Of a stretch of DNA of 64,000 nt, positions 24,731 to 33,157 are shown piece by piece. The position numbers and the translations under genes are program-made. A model generated the notes under the pieces. The model was not told where the DNA came from and ran no database searches. It saw nothing but the letters and a program-made list of their open reading frames with translations. This DNA is from Ceratopteris richardii (lineage: Eukaryota; Streptophyta; Polypodiopsida; Polypodiales; Pteridaceae), in the NCBI GenBank assembly GCA_020310875.1, contig CM035416.1, forward strand, positions 77,359,974 through 77,423,973. The letters are read 5' to 3'. How positions within the stretch are numbered: the first letter of the stretch is position 1; each line of letters begins with the position of its first letter.

Positions 24731-24875
24731 AAGGGGAGAGCTTGTTCCCAGGTTTGGCTCGTGGAACATGAATGAGTCATGCTTAGTTGAAGATGGAACC
24801 GTAGATTATTGGGCATTTATTAGTTTTGATAGAACTATGTCTTGGCTAGCACATGATATTATTGAGAGGGGGGAG
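24731..24875 (+). pseudogene. Possible ARGONAUTE Mid-domain fragment
   Basis: A frame of about 48 codons contains RFGSWNMNESCLVEDGTV and DYWAFISFDRTMS then LAHDIIERGE. In plant AGO proteins the start of the Mid domain reads as a G-x-WN-M/F-x-N pattern, then a short basic segment, a T-V/I-x-x-W block, an N-F-S block and an L-x-x-D-L-I-x-x-G helix. The order, spacing and Trp/Asn/Gly residues match, which points to the AGO4-like side. It ends at the LTR start at 24876, so downstream exon sequence is missing. It is too short to be certain and cannot work as it stands. Confidence 0.42.
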
Positions 24876-25290
24876 TGTTAGCACTCAAGGTCAAGAATGA
24901 GGCGCAAGAACATGTCAAAGAAGCAGACACACAAGAAGAAGGAGCAACTAGGGAGCTCCAAGAAGTATATGTCAAAGTTTCAAGAGGAATCCCTATAAAA
25001 ATAGTGATTTTAATCACTAAAAGCCATTGTAAATACCATTTCATATTTTATTAACTCTATTTTGTTCAAGCCAAGGAGTCATCAAGCTTGAGGAGTATTA
25101 AAAGTATCATCCTACCAATTTTCATAATTTTTAGACTCCGTTTGACCCTCGAATAAGCCCTAGAAACTAATTTTTAACTAGGCAAGACACTAGGTGTGGA
25201 CAGGGCCAAAACTAGTCAAAAAACTATAAAAAGAGCTAGAGAGATCATTTTTGAGGTTAGCTTGTGGTAGATTTGAGCTTTTAAAGTCTG
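24876..25290 (+). repeat. Gypsy-type LTR with R2 (right edge approximate)
   Basis: Starts TGTTAGCACTCAAGG after a purine run GAGAGGGGGGAG. It contains R2 (25187-25277) with TATA core CTATAAAAAG. The gypsy gag G1a begins about 50 bases further on. The right edge is not defined by a clear CA/PBS. Confidence 0.5.
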
Positions 25291-25321
25291 CGCGGATTGA
25301 CAAGTAAAGGAGGTGATACTC

Positions 25322-26402
25322 ACGCATGAGCTATAGATGCCTACATAGATCAAGAAGGAACCATGTACATTGTGACCAATCAACCCAACAGTACCAATGA
25401 ATTGAGGGTAGTGATGCCAAAAACGGAATTGGGATATTTAGAACATGGAAACCCAGAAGAAGAGCCTAGAACACCTAGAGTCAAATCTTTCTTGATTAGA
25501 GTACTCACCCTAGAGTGGATTCCCCAAGACAATAGGAGTATAGAATTGTTCCAAAACAAGGAAATAGATGAGGCATTCTAGAGGTATAAACTTGAACAAC
25601 CCACTGAAATAGGAGCAATTACCATTTATGAATTCAAGGACCCTAATACCCCAAGAAAAGTGGTGAACTTGGATAGTATGTTTGAATGTGTATTTGTGGT
25701 ATCGGAACATGGTAGGCATGCTTACACATGGAGAGGAGATTTTGTCTTTCCTCAACCTAGTTCAAATATCTCCATGGGGAATCAAGGAGCTATAACATCC
25801 CAAGCTCATGGTTCACAAAAGGGAAAGGTTAGAGAAAGACCCAAAGTAAGCTTTGTTGACCCTACAGGTCAAGTTCAATCTAGAATAGGAACTACCAGAT
25901 TGGAACATGAAAGAATGAGAGAGCCCAAGCCTCAGCAGGGTAGAGAAGACTTTCCTCTACCTACACCTAGAGAGCACCCCAAAATATTGATACCCACCCA
26001 ATAAATGAAATCCATTAAAAATTACTTTGATGGAATAGGAGATCCCTATGATCATTGGGCTGAGTTCAAGCAAGTATTGAGCATAGAACAGGTAGACAAT
26101 ATGTTCACTCAATACAACGCATTTGGATTGACATTAAAGAACACTACACTAACCTGGTTTCAACCCCTACAATAAAGACAATTTAGGGAGATCCATCACT
26201 ATTAGAGACCTTCATTACTAAGTTTTCAAAGAGTGGGATCAGACACAACACATCATCTCTAATTCACAGCTTCAAACAGAATCCATAAGAAACAGTCAGG
26301 CTTGTTGGATGTAGGTAGAGACAATATATTGAAAGGTGCCCCATCCCAGAGTTGCCCACTCAAGGCAAACAAGTGTTTCTATTCTTGGACCAAATGCCTT
26401 CG
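25322..26402 (+). pseudogene. gag: G1a: Ty3/gypsy gag, N-terminal two thirds
   Basis: Frames read KEGTMYIVTNQPN-like residues, RVKSFLIRVLTLEWIPQDN, EQPTEIGAITIYEFKDPN, a Pro/Arg-rich linker, then YDHWAEFKQVLSIEQVDN, LTLKNTTLTWFQPL and RQYIERCPIPELPTQ. These align block by block with the minus-strand gag at 44973-42802 (IRVWRGDLIPQDD, AEFKQVIRAEQVED, LTLTDTALAWFLPL, KQYVERCPIEERPTQ). It has at least four stops/frameshifts and ends abruptly at about 26402. No target duplication is seen at that break. Confidence 0.8.
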
Positions 26403-26415
26403 TATATCTTCTTCT

Positions 26416-27071
26416 TCATTGTGGTGCTCTAGCTTGTGGTGGTGGTGGTGGTGGTCTTCGTTGGACATTTTCCTGTGGTCTTGGTTGGGGTGGTCTACGA
26501 CGGGGTTGAAAGACTTTCTTCTTATGTTGCACGCATCTTGAGCTTTCTCCTTGTTCAGGATGTTGTTGCTGGCTTTTCTCCCTCTCTTGATCATTTGGTA
26601 TGGCCCCTTGATTTGTTGGTAGAGTCTTTCCCACTACAGTAACCCTATGATTTGTAGGCATTCCTTGGTTAACCCATGATGGCAATGTTTGACTCTCCTC
26701 ACTTGATTCTGAATGTTGTTCAGACACATCCTCATGAGATTCATCAAAATCATCATTAGAAACTACCTGTCTGTGAGCACGATCATTCACCCTTGTCTTT
26801 GTTGGTCTCTTTCGTGATGGAGGCTCATCATATGATGACGGTGGTGATTGGGGTTGATTTAGGACCTCTTCCCTGGATTGCCCATGTTCCAGTTGTTCAT
26901 GCAATTGTTCAATCCAGGGGTATGACCAACACCTGTTTCGCGATGGGATGCAAAGCGCGAGACACTACGTGGCCTTTTGTGGTGATTAATCCATGGTGGC
27001 TTCTAAGTGCCTTGCACATAGGTAGGAAAGTTAATGGGATCCTTCCTTGCAGTTTGCTTTGTTCGTGCCAT
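26416..27071 (-). pseudogene. Unrecognised ORF beginning with the histone H3 tail
   Basis: ATG at 27071-27069 begins MARTKQTARK, identical to the first ten residues of eukaryotic histone H3, then diverges (DPINFPTYVQGT) with no histone fold. After a TAG (27003-27005) the same frame reads KPPWINHHKRPRSVSRFASHRETGV. A frameshift near 26915 leads into WIEQLHEQLEHGQSREE and a 160-residue disordered region: acidic/Ser patches (DDFDESHEDVSEQHSES), Gln/Pro stretches and a proline run near the end (26416-26904). I do not recognise the family. It lies 190 bp downstream of gene X on the same strand, so the two may belong to one mobile element. It may alternatively be a disrupted chromatin-related host gene. 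Confidence 0.6.
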
Positions 27072-28310
27072 CCTCTATAGTGCTAGAATGTTGAAATGAG
27101 ACAATGAGTCTCCTTTTATAATGTTTCACTTAAAAAGGTTCTGTTCACATCTGAATGGACAAAAAATAGTTAAAAAATAAAAAATTACCTTAAAAAATTT
27201 CAAACAAGAGATTAGTGTGTAGCAAACCTTATGAATTATTCAGAAAATGCCATGAATGTATTAAATGACTTCACCTCCATGATGAACCCTGTCGTGTTCT
27301 TGTAGCCTGCCATTGAGCATGATGTAATGGTCCCAATGATGACTTCCATTTTTCACTAGCTAATTTATGTTGATTAATTCTTGCAAGTTTGCAACTTTCG
27401 ACTCCTTGGCTCATTCCATTGCATATGTCCTTGAAAATGCAGTACAATAAAACCAATTAAACATCTCTTCCATATAGTTTGATTGCATTGCACCACCACC
27501 ATGTCGTGTGTTCTTGAAGTAAACACCTCTAGCCTTGTAGTGTGACTTCTCCATTTCTTTTGTACTAAAAATCTCCAACATACTATATCGATGCATAAAA
27601 AATGCTCCATGTGCAAATAAAATATGCTGAAATGATATAAGTACATATAACACACTCTTATCAACAAGAAAATTGAAAAAATAAGAAAAGTTACGATGTA
27701 ATGTGTAATATTGCTCTCTCTCCCCAAGATATGATGAAACACTTTGCAAACTCCATTAACGTAAACGGTCATTTTTGTTGGATCTATTAAGACTCATTAA
27801 GCCTACCAACTTATCTAAGCATGACCAAACCTTCTTTCGCCTATTACTAAGGTCAATTTGAGAATCATTATCAGTGGTGATCATGCACAAGTCTTTCCAT
27901 AGCTCCTTGCATTCATTTTTCTTAGGGCTCATACCTCTTCTGAAAAATTTTGTTGCCTTCTTCCCTGTCATTGACACTTGTTGCAAACTATTTTGCGATT
28001 CACCAGGTTTTTTGACAAATAGAGTTACATTACCACCATGACAACCAATCGAATTAAGAAAATCTTCCAATTTTTTGATGGCTTGTACAAATTTATCAAT
28101 TGGCTTCATGGAAAATGCATATTCTATGTGGAGCTTCAATAATCTATCAAATATTCTCATGAAAGCATGCAAGGTGTAAAAGTGAACATTTAACTAATGG
28201 AAATGGAATAATGGGATTCCAATCTTTATCTAATGTGTCACAGTTAAGTATTTCTAACATTGGACACCTTAACAAAGGTCTATCCCATTCCGTGGAAGTA
28301 GGTGCATCTA

Positions 28311-28440
28311 TGTAATAAAGTAAGTCTATGATCCAAGGGTCTGGCCGGTTCAGACAGATCTGAAATCGGACACCGTTTGGTCATCCGTGTGTATGACCAA
28401 AGATCTCGAGTTTAGACTTACTAGGAGGTCTTGTGCTCTT
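28311..28440 (+). repeat. Z left terminal inverted repeat (130 bp)
   Basis: Exact reverse complement of 29422-29551. It contains nested inverted repeats: GTAAGTCTA (28320-28328) with TAGACTTAC (28413-28421), TTCAGA (28349-28354) with TCTGAA (28359-28364), and TTTGGTCAT (28376-28384) with ATGACCAAA (28393-28401). These could form a three-way junction. Confidence 0.95.
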
Positions 28441-28454
28441 GTGAACAAGTGATC

Positions 28455-28525
28455 CACTTAGCTTAGTGGTTAAGTCTCAAGGATGTGAAGGAGGAGGTCT
28501 TGGGTTCAACCCCCATGGGGTACAT
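28455..28525 (+). repeat. tRNA-like segment in Z LTR, sense
   Basis: A-box-like TTAGCTTAGTGGTTAAG (28459-28475) and B-box-like GGGTTCAACCCCC (28502-28514) at tRNA spacing. The B-box arm can pair (GGGGGT/ACCCCC type). This looks like a tRNA-derived insertion or a pol III promoter; no full cloverleaf was verified. Confidence 0.6.
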
Positions 28526-28683
28526 GGGGAGAGTGTTTTGCCCAAAGAGCTCTAGAGCCTTCTAGAAGCATCCACTTGAGTTAACTCGAGTTAACTGGGA
28601 CACTTGGCGCACATGTAGTTACATGGCTGACACTTGGATGGTTAGTATCCACCTGCCCAAGAAGGCAGTCCCCTGGAGAGAGC

Positions 28684-28691
28684 TATATATA
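28684..28691 (+). promoter_or_regulatory. Z LTR TATA box
   Basis: TATATATA within GAGAGCTATATATAGAGGC, about 70 bases before the LTR end, the usual position in a short plant LTR. Confidence 0.7.
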
Positions 28692-28759
28692 GAGGCATTT
28701 GGTTGGGAGGAGAGTCATCTCTCAAGCTTGTGGTGGTCGTAATTCTTAGATTGTTGCAT

Positions 28760-28772
28760 TGGTATCAGAGCC
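28760..28772 (+). promoter_or_regulatory. Z primer-binding site (tRNA-iMet)
   Basis: TGGTATCAGAGCC, exact complement of the initiator tRNA-Met 3' end, one base after the LTR end. Confidence 0.9.
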
Positions 28773-28911
28773 TTCTCCATAGCTCTCTCCATCATCTTGC
28801 TCATCATTTTTGCTCGTGGATGTCTTGCTCCCTTTCGAATCTCTACAAGCGGCTGTCTTCAATAGCGGCCCGAGATTATCCTGGCAGTCGATGGCCTTGA
28901 GTAGCAAAAGG

Positions 28912-29000
28912 TAAAAAATAATCTCTGCCGTGACCCCGCAGGAGGATTGAACTCGAAACCTTTCGTTGGGAGAGCTCCAGCCTATCCACGAGCCCGTAGA
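28912..29000 (-). repeat. tRNA-like unit 1 in Z (antisense)
   Basis: On the minus strand: A-box-like GCTCGTGGATAGGCTGG, B-box-like GAGTTCAATCC, then CACGGCAGAGATTA and a T6 run (28913-28918 region), which would be a pol III stop. The tail continues TTTTGCTACT. Confidence 0.6.
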
Positions 29001-29100
29001 CGCTCGCGGAGTAAAATTGCACATGATAATAATTTACTTTATAATAATATGGCTTTTCGGCTGAAGAAGGTCTCGTCCAGGAGCAAAACAGAGAATATCA

Positions 29101-29180
29101 TCTCTGCTGTGAGCGACAAGAGATTCGAACTCCCATCCTCCCGGTAATCAGCGCTGTTCTATCCACGAAGACAGCAGTTG
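29101..29180 (-). repeat. tRNA-like unit 2 in Z (antisense)
   Basis: On the minus strand: CTTCGTGGATAGAACAGCG (A-box region), GGGAGTTCGAATCTC (B-box), then CTCACAGCAGAGATGAT and a later TTTTGCTCCT. Same layout as units 1 and 3, spaced about 175 bp. Confidence 0.65.
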
Positions 29181-29269
29181 TTCGTGTGATCTACTACCCG
29201 CCAGAGCATTACTTATTGTCGTTTTGCTGTACAAGACTTCAATAAGGAGCAAAAGAAATAGACAAGAAG

Positions 29270-29346
29270 AACAACTCTGCTGTGCGATCGGCGAATTCGA
29301 ACCCTGTACCTCCCGGTGGCAGGAAGCTCTCTTAACCACAGAGCAA
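29270..29346 (-). repeat. tRNA-like unit 3 in Z (antisense)
   Basis: On the minus strand: CTGTGGTTAAGAGAGC (A-box), a CCGGGAGG segment, AGGGTTCGAATTCG (B-box, a close match to GGTTCRANNCC), then CACAGCAGAGTTG and TTTTGCTCCT. This is the best-preserved unit. Confidence 0.65.
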
Positions 29347-29421
29347 ATTCTTGTTCGTGACTTAGAAATTGAAGCGGTACCATGTCTGTACATACTTTTG
29401 GCGCAGAAGAAGGCCTTATGA

Positions 29422-29551
29422 AAGAGCACAAGACCTCCTAGTAAGTCTAAACTCGAGATCTTTGGTCATACACACGGATGACCAAACGGTGTCCGATTTC
29501 AGATCTGTCTGAACCGGCCAGACCCTTGGATCATAGACTTACTTTATTACA
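29422..29551 (-). repeat. Z right terminal inverted repeat (130 bp)
   Basis: Exact reverse complement of 28311-28440; ends CTTTATTACA next to the target duplication ATCTA. Confidence 0.95.
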
Positions 29552-30568
29552 ATCTATGTATATCATCTAAGCTAGATAGTATTTTTTGTTGTTCCTTTGT
29601 TACTTTATAGCCTCGGGTACAAAATGGAAATGGATAACGAGTAGATGCACCTTGCTTGCAGCCTAACATGCATTTGATAGTTTTTAAATCCCCACCCAAG
29701 TGCCAATCTATCTCAAAATCACCAAAGTTTTCTATGTGGAGCTTTGCACCATGAATTTGAGAAACTATTACTTTAGTGATCCATGGGGTCCTACTAAAAA
29801 TCCATGAAAGAACATCATTGGATTATTTAGGTACTTCAATAGCACCTAACCACCATATTTCTTTCTCGGATTGAACACTATATGTAGAGTTAGAGCTAGA
29901 GTTACTACTTTCATCAGATATGGCATTTGTCATAGCTTCATTCATGAGTGTCAAACTCAATCTCTCCATTCGTCGTCCCTTTATGATCTGGCATTCATCT
30001 AACTTCAATATAAACTTTAATTTGGTATTACAATCTGCATAAATTACCAAAATTTTTATAACATCAAAATACAATGTATATCAAGGTAACAATAGTGGAC
30101 ATACCTGGTATAGTAGATTTGTAAAATTGAACCATTGCCTGTTGAAGCCTCTCCAAATCCACGAATATGTTGTTGTACTTTGTGTAAGGAAATCCATTTC
30201 TAGTTGCACTTTTCAACTCTTTTTTTGGATGTAGATAAATGATAAATAGACATAGGCATAATATCCTCTATATATAAGTAGTTTCCAAGAATACTAGTTA
30301 TTTTAGCGGCACCGATGAACTGAAGTAAAGTTGAGAGGTTATGGAATGTTGGATGGTAAGAAGACATTGGATCAAGAGGGTATAATGAACCATGAGTTCA
30401 AAGATCAATATTCTTTTCTCCAGCTTCATGACGCTCATTTTGAGAGTTCACATCATTGTTGCACTGTGTATTTGGATCAAACTCTCTGGGCATACGAACA
30501 TGGATACTTGTTGATGCTGGGGCATGAGGACGTCCTAATGTGAGGTTTGTAATAGGTGTCAACACCAT

Positions 30569-30959
30569 CTTTTCCAACAATTAGACAATATTGAGAAAGA
30601 GACCAGAAAGTTGTTTGGAAGAGATGCTAGAGCATGATTTTCTTAGGAAAATTTTGTTTTCTTGGATGTGGATGGGTCACAGTGTGTTTTTCCACTGAGA
30701 ATAGCCAAAAAAGATGAAATTTTGAAAAAGTCATTTTTTGTGTGAAGAGTAGTTACGGATTTGATGATGTGGCACTCTACTTTTGGAGGGATTTTAAAAA
30801 TATTACTTTTTCAAAAGGAAAATAAAAAATTAAACTAAAACAAGTCATTTCTAACATATATATTAAAAATGAGCCCTTTCAAGTAAATAAACACTGAAAT
30901 TGAGACTTTGAAAAAGAAATCATTTTTTTGTTCCCATACATGCTCGAGTTTGATGATGT
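30569..30959. other. AT-rich spacer upstream of gene X
   Basis: No gene. Two diverged direct copies of a TTTGAAAAAGxxATTTTTT...TTTGATGATGTGG segment at about 30721-30772 and 30907-30961. Confidence 0.5.
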
Positions 30960-31551
30960 GGAAAGTAGATTCTCTTTCTCTCTCTCTAATAGAAGAGAGA
31001 GAGGAGCCTAGTAAGCCTTAGAAAAAGCCTACTCTAGCCTACTAAAAAGTGCCCTATTAAATGCACTTTGTCCCCTTAAACAACAACAAAATTAGGCTTA
31101 ATCCCTTAAAATTAGGGATCCTTACAAGGCCCATGCAGGGTTCACCTTTTTTCCCAATGAGCATTCTTTCCAAGCATCACACATGCATACAAGCTCACAA
31201 AGGAGAAGATACAGAGAGGAGAAGACACAAATTTGAAATTCTGTGCTCTTGATTCTCACAATGGCAAAAAGTCTCTACAAAGAGTCACAAATTGACTTAT
31301 ATACATGTGCCCTAAAAATGGTCCTTTCACACAAGAGACCGGCATTTTATTAACTAAAAGGCTAATTTCCTACTAATTTACCAGGGTAAGATACGAATCC
31401 TTATGGGTATGCATCTAGAGGACTCCTCTAGTGCATTTACATCAGAAAATATGTTACAAAATGGCTATAATACAAGAACAAAGTGTCCAAATCGGAAAAA
31501 TTTTGGGCCCCTCTTTTTCTTTGCCTCTTTGCTCTTCTTAGCTCTGCAACA
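30960..31551 (-). repeat. Y 3' LTR (left edge approximate)
   Basis: The right edge is firm: the minus strand reads polypurine tract then TGTTGCAGAGC. TATA-like TGTATATAAGTC is near 31290 on the minus strand. A hairpin-prone CTCTCTCT...AGAGAGAG lies near 30980-31010. The left edge is a guess. Confidence 0.55.
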
Positions 31552-31567
31552 CTCTCCCCCTCTTTGT
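31552..31567 (-). promoter_or_regulatory. Y polypurine tract
   Basis: AGACAAAGAGGGGGAGAG on the minus strand, adjoining the LTR start TGTTGC. Confidence 0.75.
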
Positions 31568-31990
31568 CTCTGTCGTCCGTTGACAGGCTTCACTTCTGGT
31601 CTACAGCTCGTTTACTTCTTTTTACTGCTCACAACCCGTGGAGATGGACTACCTGAGATTTGTAGTCTAGCTCACCAATAACCTCTTTAAATCTATGTTG
31701 CTGTGTTAAGTCGGGCTGCCACGCACGCCACCAGTGGAAGGTATGAAGGTGTGGATCTTCAGCCTTTGATCTGGACCTTTCAAAGATCAAGAGGTTAAAG
31801 CACCTTCTTGGGGCTCTGGATCCACCGGATATCTTCTTGCACTTCTTCATGGATACTTGTTGGCCTTGATCCGCCCTTGTCGCTTGCGTACCTTCCCCTG
31901 TTGTATGCCCCTACAGGGCTCTGTGCAGAGATGGGTGTTGCATGCCCCTGCGGGGCTTCGTGTAGAGATATGTCTTCAGATATAATATTT

Positions 31991-33030
31991 TTAGTGAAGC
32001 TTCTTTCTTAGTCTTCTTCTTTTCTTCTTTTTGCTGGACTCTCCCTCAACTGTGCCCCCCTCCTGAACTCTGTTGTCCCCGACAGGCTTTGGAATGCGAC
32101 GGGAGTACGTTTTGTAAACCTTTCGCTCTCTCTCATTAAGTAGATTAGCTTCACGTATCAGTAGTAGCTTTCGTTGTTCAGCTTTCACACCATCATGTGG
32201 TGGCTGTCTATGATCTGCGAAGAAGCTCAATTCATATGCTACCATTCTAGCATTCAAATTCGTTGACAATTTGAAAATCTCGGAGGCAATTTCAAAAAAT
32301 CTGGTAAAAAAATGCTTCCACGAAGGTTTGCATATATGGGCTTGGTAAGAACATGAGCCTTGAATAATATGCCATGATTGTAGGGCAACTGGGCATAATA
32401 GAGAGATAAAAAATGAGGATATTTGTGCCCTGGTTAATACCGATGAAATGTAAAAATATATATGCTGCGTGTTTGAATACTTTCAAAAGTGTAAGTATCA
32501 TGCTGAGAATTTTATTGGTCATCTTGATAGTTAGATGAGGTACTGTTGCATATCGATGTAGCCAAAATTCAATGGTTTTCACCATGTAATCCTAAGTCGG
32601 TAAGTAATTGTGAGGTGGACTTGGAAGCAGAGGATACTTTAACCATTGTTTATTGAGCACACCACTCTTTTGCATATCCAAAAATTCACGTGCTTCTCGA
32701 CGACATGGTGTGGGGCAAAAAGAAGGATTTACCTGTAATAAATAAGGTGCTGCTTGCCAGTGCACCCGCAATGTAGGACTTTTCTCCAAAAAGTTTCTTC
32801 TCCATAAAGGTTGTGCAGCTTCAAATTCTTCGTGAGTGTAATTGAATGTATTGTCTTTAAAGTATAACTGCTCATCTGGATCCTTTTGTGTGATCTTCTT
32901 TATATATTGTCATGTTTTCTCTTTCAAGAGCCCATACAAAATATTGAAAACCTTCATTATTGTATCCAAGTTTTTTCCTTTTATTTTGGCTTCTTTCTAA
33001 CTTATTTCTGTAGTATATGGCCTGTGATGA
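31991..33030 (-). pseudogene. Y long ORF, C-terminal part
   Basis: Continues the coiled-coil ORF with several stops/frame changes: DPDEQLYFKDNTFNYTHEEF, RVHWQAAPYLLQVNPSF (32592-32789), a hydrophobic stretch (ILSMILTLLKVFKHAAYIFL and onward, 32292-32585), then HRQPPHDGVKAEQRKLLLIREA and a strongly basic end KKKKRRRLRKKLH (stop at 31991), which could be a nuclear localisation or nucleic-acid-binding tail. I do not recognise the domain. Its position just before the LTR fits an extra ORF between pol and the 3' LTR, as some large plant gypsy elements carry. Confidence 0.5.
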
Positions 33031-33157
33031 TCATCACATGGTTCTACATCTGCTCTTTTATTGGAGAATGATAGATTGGGGGAGATAGAGGATATACCTC
33101 TACCTCGTCAGTAGGATTCTCTGATTTTGGCTCTACTTGAGTCCCAATATTTTCTTT

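Larger units (their letters stand above)
28311..28758 (+). repeat. Z LTR
   Basis: TG start, CA end (GTTGCA) immediately before the PBS. It includes the terminal repeat, a sense tRNA-like segment and the TATA box. No second direct copy exists in the window. Confidence 0.75.
28311..29551 (+). mobile_element. Element Z: single-LTR element with perfect inverted termini
   Basis: 1,241 bp flanked by the 5-bp target duplication ATCTA (28306-28310, 29552-29556). Outer ends are TGTAATAAAG and CTTTATTACA. The left 448 bp looks like a whole LTR (TG...CA, TATA box, then PBS). The right end is not a direct LTR but an inverted copy of the first 130 bp of that LTR, identical base for base. The interior holds three antisense tRNA-like units and no gag or pol. 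Perfect termini in a decayed host gene imply a recent event. Confidence 0.85.
27261..30568 (-). pseudogene. Gene X: spliced, transposase-like gene of unrecognised family, split by Z
   Basis: Starts at ATG 30568 (MVLTPITNLTLGRPHAPAS). A 70-bp intron at 30035-30104 (GTATGT...TATGCAG) joins VDLERLQQAMVQFYKSTIP in frame to DCNTKLKFILKLDECQI. The protein continues with a Ser-rich patch, WWLGAIEVPK, a TGA, and IDWHLGGDLKTIKCMLG to the cysteine-ending YPFPFC. Z then interrupts it. Beyond Z come PTSTEWDRPLLRCPMLEI, HAFMRIFDRLLKLHIEYAF, VQAIKKLEDFLNSIGCHGGN (27756-28172), then HGAFFMHRYSMLEIFSTKEMEK and YMEEMFNWFYCT, ending at TAA 27261. Stops and single-base shifts show decay. GDLK and C-x-x-C-like blocks recall transposase-like proteins, but I cannot assign a family. 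Confidence 0.55.

Noticed and set aside
26436..26642. Val/Trp-rich + strand frames
   Set aside because: Antisense to the proline/glutamine-rich end of the H3-tail ORF; low-complexity effect.
28320..28421. Hammerhead ribozyme (retrozyme) in the Z LTR
   Set aside because: No CTGATGA and GAAA core in the right order; only the nested stems are real.
28703..29431. Several 65-93 codon frames inside Z
   Set aside because: They run over the tRNA-like units and LTR in mixed frames; the sequence is explained better as structural or RNA-like repeats.
30331..30543. 70-codon + strand frame at the start of gene X
   Set aside because: It lies opposite the X start exon, and no motif or codon pattern favours it.
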